Shown: positions 1 through 7,553 of the stretch, one piece after another
Numbering within the stretch: the first letter of the stretch is position 1
Layout: each line of letters opens with the position of its first letter
Source of the DNA: WQXF01 sp031552825
Lineage (GTDB): Bacteria; Bacillota; Clostridia; Christensenellales; Aristaeellaceae
NCBI GenBank assembly: GCA_031552825.1
Contig: JAVBMD010000011.1
Span: 62,001 to 126,000, forward strand
Direction of reading: 5' to 3'
Length of the DNA stretch: 64,000 bases
Notes under the pieces: generated by a model
The model's input: the letters and a program-made list of their open reading frames with translations, nothing else
The model's database searches: none
What the model was told of the DNA's origin: nothing
Made by a program: the position numbers and the translations under genes

Positions 1-179
1 GCCATGGCGTTCTGGATCATGCCGACCTGCGGGCCGTTTCCGTGGGAGAGGATAACCTCATGCCCCTGCTCGATCAGATCGGCGATGGCTTTGGAGGTTT
101 CCTTCACGGCGATCATTTGCTCCGGCAGGTTGTTTCCCAACGCGTTACCGCCTAGGGCAATGACGATTTTTTTGCCCAT
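1..179 (-). CDS. arcC: carbamate kinase, N-terminal part (runs off left edge)
   Basis: Only the first 59 codons are inside the window. The start is ATG at 179, with a GGTGAG ribosome site just after the ygeW stop, 10 bases downstream of that gene. The protein opens MGKKIVIALGGNALG, the amino-acid-kinase glycine-rich nucleotide loop, and continues with the HGNGPQVG motif typical of carbamate kinases. The family transfers phosphate from carbamoyl phosphate to ADP, making ATP, ammonia and CO2 in the cytoplasm. Last visible gene of the ygeX-ygeY-ygeW operon, so it probably harvests carbamoyl phosphate released by the YgeW-type carbamoyltransferase (inference). In E. coli the equivalent position is held by yqeA. 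The C-terminal part cannot be judged. Confidence 0.9.
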   Translation of the reverse strand, partial: MGKKIVIALGGNALGNNLPEQMIAVKETSKAIADLIEQGHEVILSHGNGPQVGMIQNAM

Positions 180-189
180 TTATCTCACC

Positions 190-1386
190 TTACTTCTGAA
201 ACCAGCGTGCGGCGCCGGCGCTCTCCAGCGCGGCCAGCGTGGCGGCGGGATCCTTTGTCTTGGCCAAGAAAATCATCGCGGCGATGACATAGGGCTTAAA
301 GGAAGCCTCGCGGTAGAGCGGGGTGCGGTAGCGATCGAACACCGTGGCGGCGACTTCGCCCTCCTTGCAGCTCACGCCGCTGATGTCAGCGGGCAGACAG
401 TGCATGTACAGCGCCTTGCCGCCCTTGGTGGAAGCCATAAGCTCCTCTGTGCATTCCCAATCCTTGTGCTGGGCGTTCTGGGCGAGCAGTTCCTTCTCCA
501 GCGCCTTGATGCCGTCGAAATCGCTCTTGCCGTAGAGATCGGTGCGCTTTTCCATCGCGGCGAAGGGAGCCCAGCTCTTGGGATACACGATATCGGCATC
601 CTTGAAGGCCTCTGCCATGTTGTTGGTGCGCTTAAAGCTGCCGCCAGACTTGGCGGCGTTGGCGGTGGCAACCGCCTCGACCTCGGGCATTACTTCGTAT
701 CCCTCGGGATGCGCCAGCACGACATCCATGCCGAAGCGGGTCATCAGGCCGATGATGCCCTGCGGCACCGATAACGGCTTGCCATAGGAGGGGGAATATG
801 CCCAAGACATAGCGATCTTCTTGCCCTTGAGGTTTTCAAGGCCGCCGAAGTGCTCGATCAGGTGCGCGGCGTCGGCCATAGATTGGGTGGGGTGGTCGAT
901 GTCGCACTGCAGGTTGACCAGCGTGGGCTTCTGGGCGAGCACGCCGTCCTTGTTGCCCTGCGTCACCGAATCGACAACCTCGTGCATGTAGGCATTGCCC
1001 TTGCCGATATACATGTCGTCGCGAATGCCGATGACGTCGGCCATGAAGGAAATCATGTTGGCGGTTTCGCGCACCGTCTCGCCATGGGCGATCTGGGACT
1101 TGCCCTCGTCCAGATCCGACACCGTCAGGCCAAGCAGGTTGCAGGCCGAGGCGAAGGAGAAGCGGGTGCGGGTGGAGTTGTCACGGAACAGGGAAACGCC
1201 TAGGCCGCTATCAAAGATCTTGGTGGAAATGTTGCGCTCGCGCAGGTTGCGCAGCGCCTCGGCGACGGTGAACACCGACTTCAATTCGGCTTCGCTCTTT
1301 TCCCACGTGAGGAAGAAATCGCCTTCATACATGGTGTTGTTGCCCAAACCGCGCAGGATTTCGAGGCTCTTCTTTAGATCGCTCAT
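190..1386 (-). CDS. ygeW: knotted carbamoyltransferase YgeW
   Basis: 398 aa, the length of E. coli YgeW (about 396), preceded by AAAGGAGA before ATG 1386. It carries the aspartate/ornithine carbamoyltransferase fold: the carbamoyl-phosphate loop FRDNSTRTRF at about residues 68-77 and an HCLP motif near residue 328. The substrate of YgeW-family enzymes is not established; the family is a deep trefoil-knotted transcarbamylase grouped with selenium-linked purine/amino-acid catabolism genes. It sits third in the operon after ygeX and ygeY and just before carbamate kinase, which suggests the catabolic direction: a carbamoylated compound is split to carbamoyl phosphate, then to ATP. The family assignment is firm; the reaction is inferred. 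Confidence 0.93.
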   Translation of the reverse strand: MSDLKKSLEILRGLGNNTMYEGDFFLTWEKSEAELKSVFTVAEALRNLRERNISTKIFDSGLGVSLFRDNSTRTRFSFASACNLLGLTVSDLDEGKSQIAHGETVRETANMISFMADVIGIRDDMYIGKGNAYMHEVVDSVTQGNKDGVLAQKPTLVNLQCDIDHPTQSMADAAHLIEHFGGLENLKGKKIAMSWAYSPSYGKPLSVPQGIIGLMTRFGMDVVLAHPEGYEVMPEVEAVATANAAKSGGSFKRTNNMAEAFKDADIVYPKSWAPFAAMEKRTDLYGKSDFDGIKALEKELLAQNAQHKDWECTEELMASTKGGKALYMHCLPADISGVSCKEGEVAATVFDRYRTPLYREASFKPYVIAAMIFLAKTKDPAATLAALESAGAARWFQK

Positions 1387-1414
1387 GATGATTCTCCTTT
1401 AATGCTTTATGGAT

Positions 1415-2725
1415 TTACTTGCAGTACAGCGTGGGCATCGCGGCATACACCGCGGCACAGTTGACCAGATCGAGCTTCCAGGTCTTTTCGTTGGGGGCAT
1501 GCGCCTGCGCCTCAGCGCCGGGGCCGAAGCCGATGCAGGGGATGCCGTTGCGGCCCATGATGGACACGCCGTTGGTTGAGAAGGTCCACTTATCGGTAAG
1601 CGGGCGCGCCTTGCGCATCGCCGCGGTCTCAGCAGAGCCCATGCGGGAGTCGCCGTGCAGCCCTTTGTGGGCTTCCTCCATGGCCTTGGTGATCGGATGA
1701 TCCTCGGGGATAACCCAAGTGGGAAAGTAGCACTCGATGGGGTAGACCAGCCCGGTGTAGGCGGGGCGGTCATAATCGTACATCGAAACCTTGACGTCGG
1801 CGCCGTACTTTTTAACGGCGGGCAGCGCACGGATCTCGTCCAGGCAGCTTTCCCAAGTTTCTCCGGCGGTCATACGGCGGTCCAGCGACACGGCGCAGGA
1901 ATCGGCCACGGCGCAGCGGGAGGGGGAAGTGAAGAAAATTTCGGAGGCGGTAACGGTGCCGCGCCCTAAGAAACGGGCTTCCTTCCACTCCTTGTTGTAC
2001 TTCTCGTCGAGCATCTTGGCTAGGCCTTTGATCTCCGCGCCGTCCTCGGCGCTATTCTCGTTGAGGGAGCGCACGTTCTGCAGGATGTCAGCCATCTTGT
2101 AGATGGCGTTGTCGCCGCGCTCGGGCGCGGAGCCGTGGCAGGAGATGCCTTTGACATCCACGCGGATCTCCATACGGCCGCGCTGGCCACGGTAGATGCC
2201 GCCGTCGGTGGGTTCGGTGATAACCACGAAGTCGGGTTTCACCTTGCCTTCCTTGATGATGTACTGCCAGCACAGGCCGTCGCAATCCTCTTCCTGCACG
2301 GTGCCGGTGACCAGCACAGTATATTTGTCGGAAAGCAAGCCCTGATCCTTCATGATCTTCGCGCCGTATACGGCGGAGACGATGCCGCCCAGCTGATCCG
2401 AGGTGCCGCGGCCGCCAATTTCGCTGTCGCTCTCGAAGCCCTCGTAGGGATCGAAGGTCCAGTTAGCGCGGTTGCCGATGCCGACGGTGTCGATGTGCGC
2501 GTCGTAGCCGATGAGCGTCTTGCCGGTGCCCATATAGCCCAAGATATTGCCCATGGGATCGATGACCACCTTGTCAAAGCCGACTTCCTTCATTTCCTTT
2601 TCGATGCGCTTGACAACGCCTTCCTCGCCGCAGCTCTCGCCGGGGATGGCGACCAGATCGCGCAGGAACTTGGTCATTTGCTTTTCGTAGCCTTCGGCAG
2701 CCGCCTTGATCTTGGAGAAATCCAT
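1415..2725 (-). CDS. ygeY: YgeY-family M20 peptidase-like hydrolase (selenium-metabolism linked)
   Basis: 436 aa from the ATG at 2725, chosen because an AAGGAGGC ribosome site lies just upstream; reading further upstream gives only a non-homologous extension. It is an M20/ArgE-DapE metallohydrolase: the DAHIDTVG segment holds the first zinc-binding His and Asp, and EED (near residue 140) supplies the general-base glutamate and next metal ligand. Members hydrolyse amide bonds of small acylated amino acids in the cytoplasm; YgeY itself has no proven substrate. Neighbours ygeX (38 bases upstream) and ygeW (28 bases downstream) give the conserved ygeX-ygeY-ygeW arrangement. Confidence 0.92.
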   Translation of the reverse strand: MDFSKIKAAAEGYEKQMTKFLRDLVAIPGESCGEEGVVKRIEKEMKEVGFDKVVIDPMGNILGYMGTGKTLIGYDAHIDTVGIGNRANWTFDPYEGFESDSEIGGRGTSDQLGGIVSAVYGAKIMKDQGLLSDKYTVLVTGTVQEEDCDGLCWQYIIKEGKVKPDFVVITEPTDGGIYRGQRGRMEIRVDVKGISCHGSAPERGDNAIYKMADILQNVRSLNENSAEDGAEIKGLAKMLDEKYNKEWKEARFLGRGTVTASEIFFTSPSRCAVADSCAVSLDRRMTAGETWESCLDEIRALPAVKKYGADVKVSMYDYDRPAYTGLVYPIECYFPTWVIPEDHPITKAMEEAHKGLHGDSRMGSAETAAMRKARPLTDKWTFSTNGVSIMGRNGIPCIGFGPGAEAQAHAPNEKTWKLDLVNCAAVYAAMPTLYCK

Positions 2726-2763
2726 TTGCTTTGCCTCCTTCAAATAAATGAAATGTGCTTTAT

Positions 2764-3990
2764 TTACTCCCCGTCCGTGGGGCAAGCTCCCTCCCATACG
2801 ATGGCGCGATAGTTGTCAGGATCGGTATCGCCTTCGGTGGAGAACATCAACACCTTGGAATTCTGGTCGAGACCGATGGCCTTTTTGAGATCGGCGTACT
2901 TGGGATCCTTCATCAGCGTGGCGATCAGGCCCGCGCCTACCGCGCCGGATTCGCCGGAGACCACCTGCGGATCGCCCTTAACCGGGGCGCCGAGCATGCG
3001 CATGCCGCGCGCCGCCACCCAATCGGGGCAGGAAACGAAGAAGGAAGAATGGTTCTTGAGGATGTCCCAGGAGATGGTGTTGGGTTCGCCGCAGGCTAGA
3101 CCGGCCATGATGGTTTGCAGATCGCCCTCGACGAAGCGGCACTTGCCGTCGGCGGCCTTTGCACCCTGATACAGGCAATCGGCGACCTGCGCCTCCATGA
3201 CGACCGTGGTGGGTGTGTTGCCGGGGAAAAGGTTGGCGAAGTAGCCTTGTACCGCGCCTGCTAGCGAGCCGACACCGGCTTGCACAAAGATGTGCGTCGG
3301 CCTTTCTACGTTGGCGGCGCGCAGTTGCTCGGCCGCCTCGGCTGCCATGGTGCCATAGCCCTGCATGATCCACGCAGGAATCTCCTCGTAGCCATCCCAA
3401 GCGGTGTCCTGCACCACAACGCCGCGCGGCGTTTCGTCGGCTTCCTTAGCGGCGATGCGCACACAGTCGTCATAGTTGACCTCTTCGATGGTGACCTGCG
3501 CACCTTCCTTGGCGATGTTGTCAAAGCGGATCTTGGCGCTGCCCTTGGGCATGTGCACCACCGACTTCTGGCCAAGCTGGTTTGCCGCCCATGCTACGCC
3601 GCGGCCGTGATTGCCGTCGGTAGCGGTAAAGAAGGTGGCCTGACCGAATTCTTCCTTTAGCTTTTGCGAAGTGAGGTAGGCGTAGTCGGTCTCCGAAACA
3701 TCCTTGCCGAGCTCGCCCGCAATGTAGCGCGCCATGGCGAAGGAGCCGCCCAGCACTTTGAAGGCGTTGAGCCCGAAGCGGTAGGATTCGTCCTTGACAT
3801 ACACGCCGCCGAGACCCAGTTCCCTAGCCAAACCATCGAGCTTGGCCAGCGGGGTGACGCTATACTGCGGGAAGCTAGCATGGAACTTGCGCGCCTTTTC
3901 GATGTTCTCCAGCGACATAACCGAGAGATGGGCGTCCGTTGTCTTGGGCATGTGGTTGTCAACCCAACGGATTTCGGGCTTGTTGCTCAT
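2764..3990 (-). CDS. ygeX: diaminopropionate ammonia-lyase
   Basis: 408 aa; start ATG 3990 fits the family N-terminus, while the open frame continues upstream only into non-homologous sequence. A fold-type II PLP enzyme that cleaves 2,3-diaminopropionate (D or L) to pyruvate and two ammonia. The PLP lysine is Lys78 in SYRFGLNAFKVLGG, matching Lys77 of the E. coli enzyme, and the TDGNHGRG phosphate/substrate loop follows. First gene of the minus-strand operon. Its sigma70-type promoter (4046-4073) lies in the intergenic space shared with the divergent regulator, so that regulator probably controls it. Confidence 0.94.
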   Translation of the reverse strand: MSNKPEIRWVDNHMPKTTDAHLSVMSLENIEKARKFHASFPQYSVTPLAKLDGLARELGLGGVYVKDESYRFGLNAFKVLGGSFAMARYIAGELGKDVSETDYAYLTSQKLKEEFGQATFFTATDGNHGRGVAWAANQLGQKSVVHMPKGSAKIRFDNIAKEGAQVTIEEVNYDDCVRIAAKEADETPRGVVVQDTAWDGYEEIPAWIMQGYGTMAAEAAEQLRAANVERPTHIFVQAGVGSLAGAVQGYFANLFPGNTPTTVVMEAQVADCLYQGAKAADGKCRFVEGDLQTIMAGLACGEPNTISWDILKNHSSFFVSCPDWVAARGMRMLGAPVKGDPQVVSGESGAVGAGLIATLMKDPKYADLKKAIGLDQNSKVLMFSTEGDTDPDNYRAIVWEGACPTDGE

Positions 3991-4045
3991 GGCTCGATGC
4001 TCCTTTATCGGTCTTGAACGGGCGATAGGCCGTTTCTTTGCCTCA

Positions 4046-4073
4046 AGTATAGCATGCTTCAAACGAAAGTCAA
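4046..4073 (-). promoter_or_regulatory. promoter of the ygeX-ygeY-ygeW-arcC operon
   Basis: Minus strand: TTGACT (-35, 4068-4073), 16-base spacer, TATACT (-10, 4046-4051). It is the only good vegetative promoter match ahead of ygeX and faces away from the regulator promoter. Confidence 0.75.
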
Positions 4074-4087
4074 CAAATATTTTTGTA

Positions 4088-4106
4088 AACTAAAAAATTT
4101 TTAGTT
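4088..4106. promoter_or_regulatory. 19-bp perfect palindrome, candidate operator
   Basis: Two 9-base arms AACTAAAAA / TTTTTAGTT around a central A. It lies between the two divergent -35 boxes and touches the -35 of the regulator gene by two bases. The position suits a binding site that controls both directions; that the adjacent regulator binds it is an inference. Confidence 0.55.
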
Positions 4107-4133
4107 GATCGTTTGTGATGAATGCGCTATACT
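4105..4133 (+). promoter_or_regulatory. promoter of the YheO-like regulator
   Basis: TTGATC (-35, 4105-4110), 17-base spacer, TATACT (-10, 4128-4133), about 45 bases before the chosen start codon. Confidence 0.75.
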
Positions 4134-4186
4134 GTTCACAAACCTTCTACTTCGCTTGGAAAAGCAAAGGAAAGCAGGCGACTTTC

Positions 4187-4822
4187 ATGATCGACGCGAC
4201 AACGCTGACCCTCCTCAAGCGCCTCTCCAAAGGCATTGCTACGCAATTTGGCGAGAACTGCGAGGTGGTGGTGCACAACTTCGCCCCCGACGATATGGAG
4301 CACACCATCGTTGCCATCGAAAACGGGCATGTGTCGCACCGCTCGCTGGGCGACGGCCCCTCCCGTGCGGTGCTGGCGGCGCTTGGGCATGCGGATGAAG
4401 AGCTTGCCGATCACCTGAATTACCTGACGCGCACCAGCGATGGGCGCATTCTAAAGTCCAGCACCATCTACATTCGCGACGCGCAGGAGAGGGTGACCGG
4501 CATCTTTGCCATCAATTACGACATCACCACCCTGCTTACGCTTGAGAACGCCATAAGGCCCCTGATCGCCACCCAGCCCGATGAAAAGGAGCCGGAGCAG
4601 ATCGTGCAAAGCGTGGGCGATCTGCTGGACGAGCTGATCGAGCAATCGGTGAAGCTGGTGGGCAAGCCTGTGGCGCTGATGACCAAGGACGATAAAGTGA
4701 AGGCCATTCAGTTCCTCAACGACACCGGCGCTTTCCTGATTACAAAATCGGGCGACAAGGTGAGCAAGCACTTTCAGATTTCCAAATATACGCTATATAA
4801 CTATATCGACGCCAAGCAATAG
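4187..4822 (+). CDS. YheO/DauR-type transcriptional regulator (PAS-like plus HTH)
   Basis: 211 aa from ATG 4187 (MIDATT). The start at 4115 would fall before the predicted transcription start, so the shorter protein is preferred, although its ribosome site (AAAGCAGGCG) is weak. The N-terminal half (about residues 5-115) resembles the YheO-like PAS domain, including the characteristic FAPDDMEHTIVAIENGH region; the C-terminal 60 residues form the DauR/YheO-type helix-turn-helix ending in SKYTLYNYID. In Pseudomonas, DauR represses D-arginine catabolism. Here divergence from the diaminopropionate lyase operon and the palindrome between them suggest a ligand-responsive local regulator of that operon. 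The ligand is unknown. Confidence 0.85.
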   Translation: MIDATTLTLLKRLSKGIATQFGENCEVVVHNFAPDDMEHTIVAIENGHVSHRSLGDGPSRAVLAALGHADEELADHLNYLTRTSDGRILKSSTIYIRDAQERVTGIFAINYDITTLLTLENAIRPLIATQPDEKEPEQIVQSVGDLLDELIEQSVKLVGKPVALMTKDDKVKAIQFLNDTGAFLITKSGDKVSKHFQISKYTLYNYIDAKQ

Positions 4823-4842
4823 AAGCGCGCAGATTCGTTAAG

Positions 4843-4877
4843 CCGTCCTGACGGAGGATTCGTCCGGACGGTTTTTT
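4843..4877 (+). terminator. intrinsic terminator after the YheO-like regulator
   Basis: CCGTCC ... GGACGG stem followed directly by six T (4872-4877), 20 bases after the stop codon. Confidence 0.8.
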
Positions 4878-4886
4878 GCGTTAAGC

Positions 4887-4918
4887 GTAATATTTTCTTT
4901 CCGCGCGGAGAATATTAC
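4887..4918. promoter_or_regulatory. inverted repeat upstream of nagA, candidate operator
   Basis: Perfect 8-base arms GTAATATT (4887-4894) and AATATTAC (4911-4918) separated by 16 bases. It ends next to a weak promoter match (TTACTG 4915-4920, TACAAT 16 bases later). It could be an operator for the nagA operon; no regulator for it is visible in the window. Confidence 0.4.
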
Positions 4919-5009
4919 TGTTTTTAAACAAGATATTACAATGCAAATCACGATCAAATTTGCTAAGATATGTTTAACAAAACACCTGCTCAGAAAGAAG
5001 GCGGATTTT

Positions 5010-6155
5010 ATGAAGGCGATCATCAACGGGAAAATCGTGCTGCCTACGGGCACCGAAACAGGAAAGGCATTGCTGTTCGATGAAAAGATCCGCGCCATCG
5101 TACCTGAAAGCGAGGTACCGGCGGACGCGGAGCGTATCGACGCACAGGGGCGCTACGTAATGCCGGGCTTGATCGACATCCACATTCACGGCTATTTGGG
5201 CGAGGACGCCTCCGACGGTTCCTACGACGGCCTCAAAAAGATAGCGGAGGGCATCGTCAAGAACGGCGTGACCAGCTTTTTGCCGACGACGATGACGGTT
5301 TCTTACGAAGAGTTACGCGCCGCTTTTGCGCAGATCCGCAAGTTGGTGAAGGAAAGCGGGGCTGCGGACTGGCAAGGAGCCCAAGCGCTGGGCGTCAACG
5401 CCGAGGGTCCCTTTATCAACCCCGTCAGGAAGGGCGCGCAGGCTGCCGAACCCATCCGTCCCGGCGACGCGGCGTTCCTAAAAGAGTATCAAGATATCAT
5501 CCGCATGTTCACCATCGCGCCGGAGATGCCCGGCAATCTGCAATGCATCCGCCAGCTGGCCGACAGCGGTATGCTCATCGCCATGGGTCATACCGATGCC
5601 AATTACGATCAGGCTCGGGAAGGCTTTGAGGCCGGTGTGCGCCATGTGACGCACCTGTTCAACGCACAGACGCCGCTGATGCACCGCGACCCCGGCGTAG
5701 TCGGCGCGGCGCTTTCCGACGACCGCGTCAGCTGTGAGCTGATCGCCGATACCTTTCATATCCACAAGGGGCTTTTCGGTTTGGTCGCTAAGCTCAAGGG
5801 CGATAAATTGGTGCTCATTACCGACTGCACGCGTGCCGGAGGGCTGGCGGACGGCGAGTACTCGTTGGGCGGGCAGCCGATCTATGTGAAGGGCATCGAG
5901 TGCCGCCTAGCCGATGGCACCATCGCGGGCAGCGTGCTGCGGCTCAACGAGGCGGTGCGTAACATGCTCGAAAATACCGACCTGCCGGTGCATGCGGCGG
6001 TGAATATGGCCAGCTTAAACCCCGCCCATGCGATCGGCGTCGCGGCGTGCAAGGGTTCCCTAGAAGCGGGGAAAGATGCTGATATCGTTCTGGCCGATGC
6101 GCGTTTTGCTATCCATTCCACCATCATCGGCGGGCGCACCGTATATATCGCATAA
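5010..6155 (+). CDS. nagA: N-acetylglucosamine-6-phosphate deacetylase
   Basis: 381 aa, typical for NagA; ATG 5010 follows AGAAGGCGG. It deacetylates GlcNAc-6-phosphate to glucosamine-6-phosphate in the cytoplasm, in amino-sugar use and wall recycling. Amidohydrolase signatures are visible: HIHG with His58 and His60, NAEGPF, GHTDANYDQ, THLFNAQTPLMHR, and the catalytic aspartate in LITDCTRAGG. It is followed 18 bases later by a ROK-family gene, which suggests an amino-sugar operon. nagB is not in the window. Confidence 0.94.
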   Translation: MKAIINGKIVLPTGTETGKALLFDEKIRAIVPESEVPADAERIDAQGRYVMPGLIDIHIHGYLGEDASDGSYDGLKKIAEGIVKNGVTSFLPTTMTVSYEELRAAFAQIRKLVKESGAADWQGAQALGVNAEGPFINPVRKGAQAAEPIRPGDAAFLKEYQDIIRMFTIAPEMPGNLQCIRQLADSGMLIAMGHTDANYDQAREGFEAGVRHVTHLFNAQTPLMHRDPGVVGAALSDDRVSCELIADTFHIHKGLFGLVAKLKGDKLVLITDCTRAGGLADGEYSLGGQPIYVKGIECRLADGTIAGSVLRLNEAVRNMLENTDLPVHAAVNMASLNPAHAIGVAACKGSLEAGKDADIVLADARFAIHSTIIGGRTVYIA

Positions 6156-6173
6156 CGTAGGAGGGCTTTGGCA

Positions 6174-7553
6174 ATGGAGCTCAAGATGAAACCGGTTTTG
6201 GATCCGCAATTTATGCCGATGGCCGTGGTGCTGCGCGCATTCGAGCAAGAGGTGGCGAATGCGCCGTCGCAGCGGCTGACGTTGGCCGTCGAGCGAAATC
6301 AGGGCTTGCTGGAACGCTTTGAAATAGACATCTTCGCCGATGCCGCGCAGCAGGAGCGCAACTGCGCCATCGTGGAGCGCATCGTCAAGACGCTGTTGTG
6401 GGCATACGGCGGTTTCCGCATCCACGTCGCCGGTTCCAAAGCAGTGTTCGAACACATCCGCGACGCTTATGCCGTGGGCGGCGCGCGAGAGTTTGACCGC
6501 GCCTTTATGAGCCGCGTTTACGAACATCCTTTCGAGGTGCGCTATGCCGCCGATGCGCGCGACATCCCCGCCGCCAAACGTTCCGCCAGCGCCGCGGGCC
6601 GCCATCTGGACGGCTGCCGCATCGGCTTTGATGCCGGTGGCAGCGACCGCAAGGTGTCGGCGGTGATTGACGGCGAGGCTGTGTATTCCGAGGAAGTGGT
6701 GTGGCACCCCAAGCTCAACGCCGATCCCGAGTACCAGTATCAGGGCATTCTGGAATCGATGAAAACCGCCGCTGCCCACTTGCCGCGCGTTGACGCCATC
6801 GGCGTAAGCAGCGCAGGCGTGTACGTTGACAACAAGATTATGGCAGCTTCGTTGTTCCTCAAGGTGCCGGAGGATGCCTTCGAGAAGCGCGTCAAAACCA
6901 TGTACATCGACGTGGCGCGCGAGATCGGCGCCGATATTCCCGTCGAGGTGGCAAACGACGGCGACGTAACGGCGCTTGCAGGCGCAATGGATTTGAATGA
7001 TACCAACGTGCTGGGCGTCGCTATGGGTACCAGCGAGGCGGCGGGCTTCGTCGATGGCAACGGGAACATCACCGGTTGGCTCAACGAACTAGCCTTTGCC
7101 CCGGTAGACTTTTGCAAAGACGCGATGGTCGACGAATGGTCCGGCGACTATGGTTGCGGCGTCAAGTATTTCAGCCAAGACGGCGTGATAAAATTGGCTC
7201 CGTCGGCAGGCATCGAGCTGGATGCCGCCAGTTCTCCGGCCGAGAAGCTCAAAGTGGTTCAAGGGTTGATGGAATCCGGCGATCCGCGCACCGCTAAGAT
7301 TTACGATAGCTTGGGCGTGTGCTTCGGTTACGCTATCGCGTACTATGCGCGTTTCTACGATATCAAGCATGTGCTGGTCATGGGTCGCGTCACCTCCGGC
7401 GAGGGCGGCGTGTTATTGCTGGATCGCGCCAGAGAAGTGCTGGAGAAGGAATTCCCTGAATTGGCGAAGCAAATTCAGTTGAGCATTCCCGATGAATCCA
7501 GCAGACGCGTGGGGCAATCCATCGCGGCGGCCAGTTTGCCGGTGCTGTTATGA
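6174..7553 (+). CDS. atypical ROK-family protein
   Basis: 459 aa from ATG 6174, preceded by AGGAGGG. The C-terminal 300 residues look like a ROK sugar kinase/ASKHA fold: a phosphate loop GFDAGGSDRK near residue 151 replaces the usual DxGGT, and VANDGDVTALAG holds the substrate-binding Asn-Asp pair. The zinc-binding GHxxxxxxGxxCxCGxxGCxE signature of classical ROK proteins is not present; only an isolated DYGCG is seen. About 150 residues precede the ROK core and contain no recognisable helix-turn-helix. The context after nagA suggests an amino-sugar kinase or sensor, but catalytic activity is uncertain. It overlaps the next gene by 4 bases (ATGA). Confidence 0.75.
   Translation: MELKMKPVLDPQFMPMAVVLRAFEQEVANAPSQRLTLAVERNQGLLERFEIDIFADAAQQERNCAIVERIVKTLLWAYGGFRIHVAGSKAVFEHIRDAYAVGGAREFDRAFMSRVYEHPFEVRYAADARDIPAAKRSASAAGRHLDGCRIGFDAGGSDRKVSAVIDGEAVYSEEVVWHPKLNADPEYQYQGILESMKTAAAHLPRVDAIGVSSAGVYVDNKIMAASLFLKVPEDAFEKRVKTMYIDVAREIGADIPVEVANDGDVTALAGAMDLNDTNVLGVAMGTSEAAGFVDGNGNITGWLNELAFAPVDFCKDAMVDEWSGDYGCGVKYFSQDGVIKLAPSAGIELDAASSPAEKLKVVQGLMESGDPRTAKIYDSLGVCFGYAIAYYARFYDIKHVLVMGRVTSGEGGVLLLDRAREVLEKEFPELAKQIQLSIPDESSRRVGQSIAAASLPVLL

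Noticed and set aside
190..1386. Many long open frames on the opposite strand or in other frames, here and inside nearly every gene
   Set aside because: They are shadows of GC-rich coding sequence: no ribosome sites, no recognisable domains, and Arg/Ala-rich composition.
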